Shown: positions 1 through 9,060, numbered from the stretch's first letter. The stretch: DNA of 64,000 bases from Amycolatopsis sp. QT-25 (GCF_029369745.1 NZ_CP120210.1:682001-746000); one strand, 5' to 3'. Notes: generated by a model from the sequence alone, not told the origin. Numbers and translations are program-made.

Positions 1-2
1 CC

Positions 3-2093
3 GCCAAGGCGAGTGCGACCAATCCCGCGGCGGAAACTTCGGATCAGATCCTGGATTTCGGCAAGCCGTCGTTCCGGAACATCGAGATCTTCGTTCCGCT
101 CTACAACCGCTCGGTGGCGGCGGTGCGTTCCGGTGCTCCCGCCGACATCGACCAGTTGCGCGAGTTGTACGACCAGCAGCGGAAGATCCCGTTCGGCAAG
201 TTCGCGGCCGGTGCCGAGGAGTTCACCAAGCTGAAGGAAGCGGTCGCGGCCTCCTCCGGTGATGTTTCCGGTGAGATGAAGAAGAACCTCGGCGGCTGGG
301 AGGGCGCCGCCGCGGACCAGGCGCGGACCTACCAGCAGAACTACGAGGCCAAGACGAAGGTCGTCTCCGACGCCGCGGAGCACGCGGCCGTCGCGATGAC
401 GACGGCGGCCGGTTCGGTCGCGAAGTTCTGCCGCGACAAGGCCGACTGGATGATCAAGGCGTCGTGCGACCGGCTCGGCGAGGTGACCGCGCAGGATCTG
501 GACCGGATCATCCGCATCGCGGAGCTCGGTGACAACGCCAGCCAGGACGATTTCAAGCACTGTTCGAAGTTCCTCGACCAGCAATCGCGCGACCTGATCG
601 ACGACGACGACTGCGACCTCGACGAAGAGACGACCAAGCACATCATCGGACAGGTCAAAAGCTACCTGTCGGGGACTTTCAACACTTTCTACTCGCAATA
701 CCTGACCGACTTCAAAACCATGTGCGGCAACACCCACGCCGCGGTCGCCGGGGCTTGGCAAGGCCTGACCGACTTCTTCAGCCAGCTCGAAGAGAACCCG
801 TTCGCCGATCTCGACGCGGCGGCCGGGACTTCGGACGGTGGGTTCAAGACCGGTGCGGGATCGGACGACGGCGGCGGTCGTACCGGCGGCCCCGGCCCCG
901 GAAGCGGCGCAGGCGGCGACACGACGCCGATCGGCGACACGAAGCCCCCGGCCCCACCGGCCCCACCAGCACCGCCGACCCCTCCGGACCCGAACATCAA
1001 CCCGATCACGGACAAGCCGCTCGAAGTCGATCCGGATACCGGCGAGGCGTACCCGATCGATCCGCGCACCGGCGAGGCCGTGAAGCCAGAGAGCCCGGAA
1101 AGTGTCACCGTCGAGCAGGGCGATCACAAGATCTCCATGGCCGAGCCCGGCAAGGACGGCAAAATGGGGATCTCGGTCGATGACGGCACGGGACACGCGA
1201 AGGACTACAAGCTCGACTTCGGTGACCCGCGGCCCTTGCCGGACGGCACCCCGAACCGTGGCCCCGGCGCCGACGCGGCGGGCGGCGCGATCCACCGCGA
1301 CACCGCGCAACGGCCGGACGCTCCGCATACCGATGACCAGGTGTTCGAACCCGGCCCGGACGGCAAGATCCACATCGAAGACGGCGATCTCAAGATCACC
1401 GCCGAGCGGCCGGACGGTCCTGACGGGCCCACTCGGGTGACGGTCGACGACGGCAGTGGCGAGCCGACGACGTACACCTTGGGTGGAGAGAGCCCTACGG
1501 CGAAAACGGCCGGTGGCGCCTCCGAGGCGAACATTCGTCCGGACGCCGTGATGCCCGGCGGCGAACACGTCGCCGAACAGGTTCCCGGTCAGCCGGTGGA
1601 AGCGGTGGCGAGGGAACACGCGGTCGCGCAGACCGCTTCCGGACCGGTGGAATCGGTTGCCCACGGCGCGCGGACATCCGAGGTTCCGGCCTCCGGCGCG
1701 GTCGAAGTCCCGGCCGCCGCCACCGAGCAGACCACGCCCGCGGCGGCTTCGGACTCGACGTCACCGCAGTCGCTGGGCAACCCCATGGGTGACGACGGCC
1801 TCGGCGAGACCTCCGACCCCTCGGGTGCCGGTGGCGGCGCGGCCACGCCCTCGACCTCGGGCCTCGGCTCGGCGCCGGGCGGGAACGGCGATCAGTCCGC
1901 CGCGGTCATGGGCGGGATGGGCATGATGGGCGGCGGCATGCTGGGTGGTGCCGGAGCGGGCGGCAGCGGTGGCGAGGACCAACAGCGCACCTCGAGTGGT
2001 TACCGCGTCGACGGCGGGCTCTTCGACACCGCGACGTCGAGCAGCCGGATCAGCGGTTCGCTCGACGACGACGGCGTCATCGGATTCCGTTAG
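3..2093 (+). CDS. WXG-motif, Gly/Asp-rich secretion-type protein (5' end outside window)
   Basis: The frame is open from the first bases, so the N-terminus lies upstream of the window. The visible part has a helical N-terminal third with a W-x-G turn (GGWEG), as in WXG100/ESX-type hairpins, and conserved cysteines (HCSKF, DDDCDL, TMCGN). A Gly/Pro linker follows, then two related blocks of about 40 residues (each running from a GK..I/KI..D start to VDDG), a Gly-Met stretch and a conserved tail (YRVDGGLFDT, then RISGSLDD). It is a clear paralogue of the protein at 6015-8426. The organisation resembles substrates or accessory proteins of type VII secretion, but no secretion machinery gene is in the window, so export is inferred. 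The partner gene at 2123 follows closely. Confidence 0.75.
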   Translation, partial: AKASATNPAAETSDQILDFGKPSFRNIEIFVPLYNRSVAAVRSGAPADIDQLRELYDQQRKIPFGKFAAGAEEFTKLKEAVAASSGDVSGEMKKNLGGWEGAAADQARTYQQNYEAKTKVVSDAAEHAAVAMTTAAGSVAKFCRDKADWMIKASCDRLGEVTAQDLDRIIRIAELGDNASQDDFKHCSKFLDQQSRDLIDDDDCDLDEETTKHIIGQVKSYLSGTFNTFYSQYLTDFKTMCGNTHAAVAGAWQGLTDFFSQLEENPFADLDAAAGTSDGGFKTGAGSDDGGGRTGGPGPGSGAGGDTTPIGDTKPPAPPAPPAPPTPPDPNINPITDKPLEVDPDTGEAYPIDPRTGEAVKPESPESVTVEQGDHKISMAEPGKDGKMGISVDDGTGHAKDYKLDFGDPRPLPDGTPNRGPGADAAGGAIHRDTAQRPDAPHTDDQVFEPGPDGKIHIEDGDLKITAERPDGPDGPTRVTVDDGSGEPTTYTLGGESPTAKTAGGASEANIRPDAVMPGGEHVAEQVPGQPVEAVAREHAVAQTASGPVESVAHGARTSEVPASGAVEVPAAATEQTTPAAASDSTSPQSLGNPMGDDGLGETSDPSGAGGGAATPSTSGLGSAPGGNGDQSAAVMGGMGMMGGGMLGGAGAGGSGGEDQQRTSSGYRVDGGLFDTATSSSRISGSLDDDGVIGFR

Positions 2094-2122
2094 CGGCCGG
2101 CATCGGCGAGGAAGGACTGATC

Positions 2123-2596
2123 GTGGGTTCCGAGGACGCGCTTGCCGCGATGAAGAGCAGATTGGCGGGTCTGGAGAGCGAGAACTCCGCCAGGATGGCT
2201 CTGCTCGACAAGCGCCGTGAAGAGGCGCTCGCCGAGGCCAAGGAGAAGTTCGACAAGCAGTCGAAGACCCAGGGCGGCGTCATCGTCCGGTTGCAGGAGC
2301 GCAACCGCAAGGCCAAGGCCGCGGGTGGCTGGGCGACCGAGGCGACGCTGGGTGAGAAGGCCGAGGACGACGGCGACTTCGGGTTCGAAGAGGACGAGGC
2401 CGAGAACGAACGCCGCGCCGGGTACCGGACGGCCGACGAGCCGCCGAGCGCGTACCGGCCGGCTCCTCCCGCACCGCAGGGACCCCCGCCGCCTCTGGCC
2501 CCGGTCGCCGAGGAGCGGCCGGCCGGGCGGCATCGGCGGGCGGCCGCACGTGGTGACGACGACGATTTCGCCGACACCGACTGGCTGGCGACCTGA
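2123..2596 (+). CDS. small charged protein with acidic C-terminal tail, partner of the WXG-motif protein
   Basis: GTG start with a GAGGAAGG ribosome site about 8 nt upstream. The 157-residue product has a charged, probably coiled-coil N-terminal half rich in Glu, Lys and Arg, a Pro-rich middle, an Arg-rich stretch and an acidic end (GDDDDFADTDWLAT). It matches the layout of the protein at 8455-8991, which ends in a similar basic-then-acidic tail, and both follow a WXG-motif paralogue directly. Family not recognised; a chaperone or secretion-partner role is only inferred from the repeated pairing. Its stop and the stop of the convergent P450 lie within one short palindrome (ACCTGAGTTCTCAGGT, about 2591-2606). 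Confidence 0.7.
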   Translation: MGSEDALAAMKSRLAGLESENSARMALLDKRREEALAEAKEKFDKQSKTQGGVIVRLQERNRKAKAAGGWATEATLGEKAEDDGDFGFEEDEAENERRAGYRTADEPPSAYRPAPPAPQGPPPPLAPVAEERPAGRHRRAAARGDDDDFADTDWLAT

Positions 2597-2600
2597 GTTC

Positions 2601-3533
2601 TCAGGTCCGCAGCGCCACGATGGCCCGCTCGACGCCGTGGAAGACGGCGTGCTCCTTGTATCGCACGTCTTCGGCGACGTGGTCGGGAGTCAGGATCTCG
2701 GCAAGGGCGCGAAGCGCCACTTCGCCCTCGGCGATCGCGACTCGCGAACCGGGACAGGTGTGCCGTCCGAGGCCGAACGCGAGTTCGGCGTCGGGGCCAA
2801 GGGGGATGGCCAGTTTGTCCCCGGCGGCCAAGTCCTTGCCCGCCAAGGAGAACGGCGCGATCACGCGGCGCGCGGCGAAGCGGGTCGGGGCGATTTCGTG
2901 GATCAGGCCGCGTACGTCGTCGAGGACGTCTGGGCGGCGTAGCGTTTCAAGGGCGGCGAGGGCGAGGAAGTTCATGGAGTTCTCGAACGCCGCGTGGGCG
3001 AGCATCACGGGCGTGATCATCAGCTCGTCTTCGGTGATCCGGCCCGCTTCGTGCGCTTCGCGGAGCAACGCCAGCCCGCCGCCTTCGACGGCCGTCGCCT
3101 TGAGGAAGAACATCGCGACCCTGAGCGCGGCGGTGTCGGCTCCGGCGGGCCCGCCCGACCACACGTCCAGGTTCGCGGCGGTCTCCGAGAGATTCGTCAG
3201 CAGCTTCTCGCCGAGTGGCTCGACCGTGCCGAGCACCGCCTCCGTCACCCTGGCCGCCGCCGGCCTGGCGAAATCGGCCACCAGGTCGAAGCGCGAAAGC
3301 GACTTTAGCGGGCTAACCGCGATCCGGAGGTCGGCGAGCACGGCGTCCGGCAGGGGCTCCACCAGGGCGATGACCTCCTTGACGACCGCGCGCAGCCGCC
3401 GGTGGTCCGCGCCGTCCATCAGCAGGAGGTTCGGGGTCTCGGCGGCGGCGCCGCCGGGGTTCGAGCTGAGTTCGCGGTCGCGCAGCGCCTTGACGCGGTC
3501 CGCCGGATCGTCCAGCACGAAGAAGTCGTCCAC
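2601..3533 (-). CDS. atypical short cytochrome P450
   Basis: The heme-ligand loop FGLGRHTCPG is intact with the ligand Cys near residue 260, and an early motif (DGADHRRLRAVV) matches the usual P450 substrate-side segment. At 310 residues it is far shorter than the usual 400 or so. The I-helix acid/Thr motif (AGxxT) is replaced by AHAAFENS, and I cannot find the K-helix ExxR. Residues encoded by 3299-3326 (IAVSPLKS) come from the dispersed palindrome family. Starts with GTG and diverges from the acyl-AMP ligase, with the ACP beyond. This suggests a P450 acting on a carrier-bound acyl chain, but given the missing motifs it could also be inactive or have unusual chemistry. Confidence 0.75.
   Translation of the reverse strand: MDDFFVLDDPADRVKALRDRELSSNPGGAAAETPNLLLMDGADHRRLRAVVKEVIALVEPLPDAVLADLRIAVSPLKSLSRFDLVADFARPAAARVTEAVLGTVEPLGEKLLTNLSETAANLDVWSGGPAGADTAALRVAMFFLKATAVEGGGLALLREAHEAGRITEDELMITPVMLAHAAFENSMNFLALAALETLRRPDVLDDVRGLIHEIAPTRFAARRVIAPFSLAGKDLAAGDKLAIPLGPDAELAFGLGRHTCPGSRVAIAEGEVALRALAEILTPDHVAEDVRYKEHAVFHGVERAIVALRT
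3299..3326. repeat. dispersed palindrome, copy inside the P450 gene
   Basis: Core GACTTTAGCGGGCTAACCGC followed by GATCCGG, matching the intergenic copies. It lies wholly inside the P450 coding sequence and is read through in frame on the minus strand as RIAVSPLKS. The unit length and frame leave the gene open. Confidence 0.85.
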
Positions 3534-3572
3534 GCTCGTATGATGCCCATGCCGCGGCCGGAGGATGTGCCA

Positions 3573-5267
3573 GTGCCCTCGAAACTGTCCGCAGAAGTGC
3601 CCGACGAAGTGTTGCGGACCCCGCTCGTACGCCGTCTACTCGAGCGCGCCGAGGTCGAGCGCCCGGCGTACACGCATCTCGACTGCTCGAACCGGCACGA
3701 ACCCGTCGAGGACACGCTGACCTGGGCCGAGCTCCTCGTCCACGTCCGCGCAGTCGCGGCGAAGCTGCGTGAGCTGATCCAGCCGGGAGACCGGGTCGCG
3801 ATCACGGCGCGGCAGGACCTCTCTTACGTCGTCGCGTTCTTCGGCGCGCTGTACGCCGGCGCCGTGGCGGTGCCGCTGTCCGCTCCGGACGTCCGCGCCC
3901 ACCGCGAGCGACTCGTCGGAGTACTCGATGACTGCGACGCCGACATCTGGCTCACGTCCGAAGCGCTGGTCGGACGGCTGACGGAGTTCGCCGAGGCCGA
4001 GCGGGTTCCGGCACCACGCGAGATCGTCGCCGTCGACACCCTGCCGCTGGATCCGGCGGACCGATCCCTGCCGTCGCCGGTTTCCCCCGAGGACCCCGCC
4101 TACCTGCAGTACACCTCCGGCACGACGCGGGCACCGGCCGGAGTGGTCATCACGCATCGGGCGCTGTCGGCCGCTTGCTGGCAGATCTGCGACGCCTACG
4201 ACGTCGGCGAGCACACGACGTGCGTCGGCTGGATCCCGTTCTTCCACGACATGGGGCTGGCGCAACTGCTCGCCGGGACGATGCACGCCGGCGGCCGGAC
4301 GGTGTTCATCGCGCCGCTGGAGTTCATCTGGCGCCCGGAACGCTGGCTGCTGCTGATGTCGGCGTACCCGAACACGCTCACGGCGGCCCCGAACTTCGCG
4401 TACGACCTGGTGACCGAGGCCGTGCCCGAGGCGAACCGCGCCGAGTACGACCTCTCGACCGTGTCGGTCGCGCTCAGCGGCAGCGAACCGGTCCGGGCGG
4501 CGACCGTCCGGGAGTTCCTCGCGGCGTACGAGCCCCACGGCTTCCCGAGGGGCGCGTTCCGGCCGTCCTACGGTTTGGCCGAGGCGACCGTCTACGTGGC
4601 CAGCGGTGATTCCCAGGGCCCGGTGGTGACCGAAGTGGACGGCCGCGAGGTCGTGGAGATCGGCTGGCCACGGGGGCAGCGGGTCCGCGTCGTCGCCCTG
4701 TCGGATCACGTTTTGCCCGCTAAAGTCGACCTGGGCGCGACGGGGGAGATCTGGGTCAAGGGGCCCAACGTGGCGGCCGGGTACTGGCGGCGTCCGGAGC
4801 TGACCGCCGAGGTGTTCGACGCCGAACTCGACGGGGAAGGCGGCTGGCTCCGCACCGGCGACCTCGGCACGATCCGGGACGGCAGGCTTTCCGTGACCGG
4901 CCGCCTGAAGGATCTGATCATCATCGACGGCCGCAACCACAGCCCGCACGACATCGAAGAGACGGTCGCCGCCGCCCACCCCGTCCTCGGGCCGGAACGG
5001 GTCGCCGCCTTCTCGGTCGACGGTGACGAAGGCGAAGGCGTCGTCGTGGTCGCCGAGCGCGCCCGGAAGGCTTCCGACTTCGACGAATCCGAGATCGCGC
5101 GGGCCGCCACCCGCGCCGTCGCCGAGCGGCACGACGTGCGTCTCCGGGCCTTCTTCCTGGTGAAACCCGGCGGATTGCCGCGGACCTCCAGCGGCAAGGT
5201 CGCGCGTTCCGCGGCCAGAACGCGGTACTGGACGTCGGATGGGACAGAATCCCCCCATGGCAGCTGA
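3573..5267 (+). CDS. fatty acyl-AMP ligase (FadD/FAAL-type)
   Basis: ANL-superfamily adenylating enzyme. The P-loop YTSGTTRAPAG lies near residue 178, followed by FFHDMGLAQL, the FAAL-type segment EFIWRPERWLLLMS, and the late core GDLGTIRDGRLSVTGRLKD. Such ligases activate a fatty acid as acyl-adenylate and pass it to a carrier protein rather than to CoA; the overlapping ACP gene fits that. GTG 3573 is chosen because GGAGG sits 8 nt upstream; in-frame ATGs at 3540-3549 would lie only 6 nt from the divergent P450 start. A palindrome copy at 4701-4730 is embedded in frame (HVLPAKVD). Confidence 0.88.
   Translation: MPSKLSAEVPDEVLRTPLVRRLLERAEVERPAYTHLDCSNRHEPVEDTLTWAELLVHVRAVAAKLRELIQPGDRVAITARQDLSYVVAFFGALYAGAVAVPLSAPDVRAHRERLVGVLDDCDADIWLTSEALVGRLTEFAEAERVPAPREIVAVDTLPLDPADRSLPSPVSPEDPAYLQYTSGTTRAPAGVVITHRALSAACWQICDAYDVGEHTTCVGWIPFFHDMGLAQLLAGTMHAGGRTVFIAPLEFIWRPERWLLLMSAYPNTLTAAPNFAYDLVTEAVPEANRAEYDLSTVSVALSGSEPVRAATVREFLAAYEPHGFPRGAFRPSYGLAEATVYVASGDSQGPVVTEVDGREVVEIGWPRGQRVRVVALSDHVLPAKVDLGATGEIWVKGPNVAAGYWRRPELTAEVFDAELDGEGGWLRTGDLGTIRDGRLSVTGRLKDLIIIDGRNHSPHDIEETVAAAHPVLGPERVAAFSVDGDEGEGVVVVAERARKASDFDESEIARAATRAVAERHDVRLRAFFLVKPGGLPRTSSGKVARSAARTRYWTSDGTESPHGS
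4701..4730. repeat. dispersed palindrome, diverged copy inside the acyl-AMP ligase gene
   Basis: GGATCACGTTTTGCCCGCTA followed by AAGTCG differs from the copy at 45767-45792 (TCGCGTTTAGCCCGCTAAAG) at only a few positions. It is read in frame as part of HVLPAKVD between two conserved ligase motifs. Recognised by similarity only; the palindrome is imperfect. Confidence 0.6.
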
Positions 5268-5562
5268 CGCGAGCGAGTACGTCGACGAGATCAAGGCCCT
5301 CGTCTGCGAGACCTTCGACGTCGATCCGGACACCATCGACGAGAACACGCCCTTCGCGGAGATGGGCGTCGATTCCCGGCGCCGCGTCCGGCTCCTGGCG
5401 ACGGTCGAGGTGGAGTTCGGTGTGGACCTCGACCTCGACGAGCTGGATCGCCTGGTCGACATCCGGGGCGCGGCGACCGTTCTCGCCGAGGCCGTCGAGG
5501 CGGGCGCGAAACCGCGAAAACGCGGCCTACCAGGCTTCTTGCGCCGAAATCGTTTGAGTTAG
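5257..5562 (+). CDS. acyl carrier protein
   Basis: Small acidic four-helix carrier of 101 residues. The phosphopantetheine site is the Ser of EMGVDSRRRV, near residue 40, in the usual place for an ACP. The start at 5257 overlaps the end of the acyl-AMP ligase gene by 11 nt, which indicates translational coupling; an alternative ATG at 5239 adds six residues. The substrate is probably the acyl chain activated by the upstream ligase, which the divergent P450 might then modify. The C-terminal tail is basic. Confidence 0.88.
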   Translation: MAADASEYVDEIKALVCETFDVDPDTIDENTPFAEMGVDSRRRVRLLATVEVEFGVDLDLDELDRLVDIRGAATVLAEAVEAGAKPRKRGLPGFLRRNRLS

Positions 5563-5700
5563 CAAAGGTGTGAATGTTCCTGCGGTCTCGATGACCGATG
5601 GGTACATTCTGTGTGCATATGCGACGGCACCTGAGGCCACCGGCGTGCGTCGTAGGTAGGACAACGAGGCGAATACAGCGGGACGAAGGGGGCACCGGTC

Positions 5701-6015
5701 ATGCCGGACGGGGGCTACAAAGCCGATTCAGAGGCGATGCTCACGGCGTCGACGTCGTTGGAGCGCGCGGCTGAGAACACGACGTCCGAAGCAGGGAAGG
5801 TGGGGCCGACCCAGGTTCAGCCCGCGGACTTCGGCCGGGTGCACAAGGACTACCAAAAGGGCTACGCCACCGGAATTCTCGCCATTTCCGACGCGATGAA
5901 GGGCTACGCGGGCCAGCTCACCCAGCTCGCCGGCGGGGTCAGCACCGCGTCGACCCGCTACACCTCTTCCGACCAGGCGAACGCCGCGGCTGCCAACAAG
6001 GCGGGAGCGCAGTAA
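5701..6015 (+). CDS. EspC-like small ESX-associated protein
   Basis: A 104-residue Ala/Ser/Thr/Gly-rich protein with no signal peptide and a predicted helix-turn-helix hairpin. The pattern (MLTASTSLERAAENT near the start; FGRVHKDYQKGYATG; QLTQLAGGVSTAS later) resembles the EspC/WXG100-like proteins of actinobacteria. Its stop overlaps the start of the next gene by one base (TAATG), so the two are probably co-translated. A partner role in type VII-like export is inferred from this context. Confidence 0.7.
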   Translation: MPDGGYKADSEAMLTASTSLERAAENTTSEAGKVGPTQVQPADFGRVHKDYQKGYATGILAISDAMKGYAGQLTQLAGGVSTASTRYTSSDQANAAAANKAGAQ

Positions 6016-8426
6016 TGAGTAAACCGACGCCCGCCCAGATCACGGAAATCCTGAACGACCCCTACATCACGCAGGGCACCAAAGACGCGCTGCTGAACCC
6101 GTTCGTCAATCAGGAAGAAGCGTACAAGAAGGCCGTCGCCGAGCGTGATTCGAACGCGGCCGGGGACAAGAAGCAGAAGGCCGCCGCCGAAAAGGCGGAC
6201 AAGGACCTCGATTCGTTGGCTCGCCCGGCGGGGGGTGGTTCGACGACCAAATCCGACCAGGTGCTCGATCTCGCGAAGCCTGCGCTGGACTTCTTCTCCG
6301 AATGGTCCGACCAGGTCTGGAACAAGATGCCGGACAAGCCGTCCGACATCAATTACAAGACCGACATCTGGGACCGGTTCCACGAGAACCGGGAAATCAA
6401 TTTCCAGAAGATGTTCGACGAGGTCGAGGATCTCGGCGACGCCAAGAAGGCCGTCGAGCAGACCAGGACCGACGCGACTTCGGCGCTGACCACGCTCTTC
6501 CACGATTGGAAGGGACAGGGCGCGACGGCCGCGAAGGTCAAATACGAGCAGCGGATTCAGCCGGACGCCCAAGAACTCATCGCGCAGATGGACGGCGTCA
6601 TCAAACTGGTGCCGTCGACCATCGACAAGATCTACAGTGCGCTCAAGCTGAAGGTCGACGAAACGCTGAAGCTCCGCGTCGACAAGGTCGCCACGGCGCC
6701 GTTGTACATCGCGAAGCAGGTTGTCGAAATCGCGAACGGCAAGGTCGATTCCAAAGAGAAGCTCATGGACGTCGCGTACTGGCTCGACTCCGCGTGCCCT
6801 GGCAACAATCTCGCCGAACGGCTGCGTCACGACGATTGCAATTTGAACGACGAGAACAAGGAATACGCGATCGGGGCCGCGAAACAGTGGCTGAAGGGTT
6901 CGTTCGCCACTGAGTTCGGCGAACGGTACGAAAACTTCAAGAAGCTCTGCAAGAACGCGACCGACACGATCAACACGCAGTATCACGAGCTTTCGCGGTT
7001 CATGGAGGACTACACGAACCCGTTCCCCGCGCCCGGAGCCGAGAAGCCGCCCGTCGACGACGGCAAGGGCAAGGGCAACGACAACGGCGGCGGAAACAAC
7101 GGTGGTGGAAACAACGGCGGCGGCACCGGCGGTGGAAGCGGGAGTGGTGGTGGAAGCGGCAGCGGGGGCGGTGCCAGCACGCCGCCCGCCGCTTCGGTTC
7201 CCGAGGCGCCGAAACCGGAAGACAAGCCCGCCGAGGGCACGAACCCGGTGACCGGCAAGCCGCTCGAGCTGGATCCCGAGACCGGCAAGCCGTACCCGAT
7301 CGACCCGGCGACGGGTGAGGCGATCAAGGACGGCGTCGACGGTCAGGACACCATGACCGTCCAAAAGGGCGACAACAAGATTGAGATGTCCGAGCCGGAT
7401 AAAGACGGCAAAATGGACATCAAGGTCGACGACGGCAAGGGCAACGAGAAGGACTACAAGCTCGACTTCGGCGACCCGAAGGGTGAAGAAGGCAAGGACG
7501 CCAAGGACGGTAAGCCCGGCGAAGAGGGCAAGGACGGCGAGTTCGGGCCCAAGGGCGCGGTCAAGGAAGGCGAACCCGGCGCCGACGGCGTCTACCGGCC
7601 CGGCCCGGACGGCAAGATCCACATCCAGGACGGCAACCTCAAGATCACCGCCGAACAGCCGCAGGGGCCGAACGGCCCGACCGTGGTGACCGTCGACGAC
7701 GGCAAGGGTGAGCCGACCACGTACACCCTCGACGAAAAGGGCGAGAAGAAGGAACTCAAGCCCGGCGACGTCCTCGATACCGATGACCTCAAGAACGGTC
7801 TCGACGACCGGAATCCCGGCAATCCGCAGCCCGGCAAGGTCGAAGACGTCCAGCCGATGCCCGCCCCGGCCGATGGCATCGCGCCTGCCGGTGGTGGTGG
7901 CTTCAGCGCTCCGGGCGGCGTCGAAGTCGGTGCCGGTGTCGGCGGGGAAGGGACCGCCGCGGAGACCGGCGGGGGTGCTTCGGGTGCCGGTGGCGATGGC
8001 ACCGTGCCTGCCGCCAGTGGCGGTGGAGGCGGCGGCGGCTTCGAGGGCGCGCTCGGTGGCGCCATCGACGGCGGTGCGGCGGCTTCGCTGAACGAAGCCG
8101 GTTCGCTCGAAGCGGGCATTCAGACCGGGGGCGGCGCGCAGCCGGCCGGGGCCGACGCCGGTCTCGGGGTGGCTCCCGGCGGGATGGACCCGGCGCCCGC
8201 GGGTGCGGGTGCGGCTGCCGGCAGCTCGCCCGCCGGAATGGGCGGCATGATGGGCGGAATGGGTGCCATGGGCGGCGCGGCCGGTGGTGGTGGGGGTGAC
8301 ACGCAACGCGGGTCGAGCCAATATCGCGTCGAAGGTGGCATTTTCGAGACCAGTGGCGCGGGCGGCCGGATCAGCGGCTCGCTCGACGACGAGGGTGGCG
8401 ACCGTTCGATCAGTTACGAGCGATGA
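6015..8426 (+). CDS. WXG-motif, Gly/Asp-rich secretion-type protein (complete paralogue)
   Basis: 803 residues. An N-terminal helical region (about 1-330) carries a W-K-G turn (HDWKGQGA) and three conserved Cys contexts (SACPGNN, DDCNLND, KLCKNA). A Gly/Asn/Ser linker (about 350-390) follows, then two related blocks of about 40 residues (around 450-480 and 535-575) that both end in a VDDGKG element followed by a Tyr-Thr/Lys-Leu strand, a long Gly-rich region, a Met-Gly cluster (GGMMGGMGAMGG) and a tail (YRVEGGIFET, RISGSLDDE). The paralogue at 3-2093 has the same order. It has no classical signal peptide. Probably exported or surface associated; exact function unknown. Confidence 0.78.
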   Translation: MSKPTPAQITEILNDPYITQGTKDALLNPFVNQEEAYKKAVAERDSNAAGDKKQKAAAEKADKDLDSLARPAGGGSTTKSDQVLDLAKPALDFFSEWSDQVWNKMPDKPSDINYKTDIWDRFHENREINFQKMFDEVEDLGDAKKAVEQTRTDATSALTTLFHDWKGQGATAAKVKYEQRIQPDAQELIAQMDGVIKLVPSTIDKIYSALKLKVDETLKLRVDKVATAPLYIAKQVVEIANGKVDSKEKLMDVAYWLDSACPGNNLAERLRHDDCNLNDENKEYAIGAAKQWLKGSFATEFGERYENFKKLCKNATDTINTQYHELSRFMEDYTNPFPAPGAEKPPVDDGKGKGNDNGGGNNGGGNNGGGTGGGSGSGGGSGSGGGASTPPAASVPEAPKPEDKPAEGTNPVTGKPLELDPETGKPYPIDPATGEAIKDGVDGQDTMTVQKGDNKIEMSEPDKDGKMDIKVDDGKGNEKDYKLDFGDPKGEEGKDAKDGKPGEEGKDGEFGPKGAVKEGEPGADGVYRPGPDGKIHIQDGNLKITAEQPQGPNGPTVVTVDDGKGEPTTYTLDEKGEKKELKPGDVLDTDDLKNGLDDRNPGNPQPGKVEDVQPMPAPADGIAPAGGGGFSAPGGVEVGAGVGGEGTAAETGGGASGAGGDGTVPAASGGGGGGGFEGALGGAIDGGAAASLNEAGSLEAGIQTGGGAQPAGADAGLGVAPGGMDPAPAGAGAAAGSSPAGMGGMMGGMGAMGGAAGGGGGDTQRGSSQYRVEGGIFETSGAGGRISGSLDDEGGDRSISYER

Positions 8427-8454
8427 TCGGTAGCCGGGGAACGAGGGAGGACCG

Positions 8455-8991
8455 ATGAGCGCTGTCGACCGGCTGGCGGCCGCCATGTCCAGGCAGGACG
8501 CCGCCATCACGGAGCAGTTGGAGCAGCGCGGGCTGCGGGAGCGGCATCTCGCCGACGCCAAGGCCCAGGCGATGGAAACCATGCAGAAGGACGCCGCCGT
8601 CCACGACAAGTACGCGGCCCACATGCAGGAGCTGGGGAAGCGGAGCAAGGAGGCGGGCGGCTGGCTGACCGGCAAGACGACCGCCGACCGCAGCCACATG
8701 ATCGGCTTCGACATCGAGGACGACGACAAGCCGCACGCCCGGTTCGCCGAGTTCGGCGCCCGGCCCGACACCCCGGCGCCGCTGCCGCCGCCTCCTCCAG
8801 TCGCGCCGGGGGTGCCCGGGATCCCGGCGACGGTGGACGTCCCGCCCTCGGTACCGGCGCCGTCGCCCGCACCGGGCGCCGCGGCGCCCGAAGCGCCCGG
8901 GACACCCGCGCGTCGTCGAGGCCGCCACGCGCGCGACGACAAGGGGTTCGACGACGACGACTTCTCGAACAACTCGTGGATGGTCGACTGA
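8455..8991 (+). CDS. small charged protein with acidic C-terminal tail (paralogue)
   Basis: 178 residues; ATG start with GGGAGGACCG just upstream. The N-terminal half is charged and helical, the middle is Pro-rich, and the end combines a basic run (RRRGRHAR) with an acidic tail (GFDDDDFSNNSWMVD). It repeats the architecture and position of the gene at 2123-2596, next to the paralogous large protein. Family not recognised. It is the last gene of the second module and is followed by an intrinsic terminator. Confidence 0.7.
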   Translation: MSAVDRLAAAMSRQDAAITEQLEQRGLRERHLADAKAQAMETMQKDAAVHDKYAAHMQELGKRSKEAGGWLTGKTTADRSHMIGFDIEDDDKPHARFAEFGARPDTPAPLPPPPPVAPGVPGIPATVDVPPSVPAPSPAPGAAAPEAPGTPARRRGRHARDDKGFDDDDFSNNSWMVD

Positions 8992-9001
8992 GCGACAGTT
9001 C

Positions 9002-9036
9002 AGGGCCCGGCTCATCAGAGCCGGGCCCTTTGTTTT
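9002..9036 (+). terminator. intrinsic terminator of the secretion-type module
   Basis: Perfect 12-bp stem AGGGCCCGGCTC / GAGCCGGGCCCT with a 4-nt loop, then TTTGTTTT. It lies 10 nt after the stop of the preceding gene. Confidence 0.92.
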
Positions 9037-9060
9037 GCCCACCTCGCCCCTGCGGCGCCA

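Noticed and set aside
3636..5462. Open minus-strand frame opposite the acyl-AMP ligase
   Set aside because: The plus strand has all adenylation motifs in order; the minus frame has none.
5958..8972. Open minus-strand frame of about 1000 codons opposite the WXG-motif gene
   Set aside because: It is antisense to a gene with a clear paralogue and repeated domains; composition is typical of a mirrored GC-rich frame.
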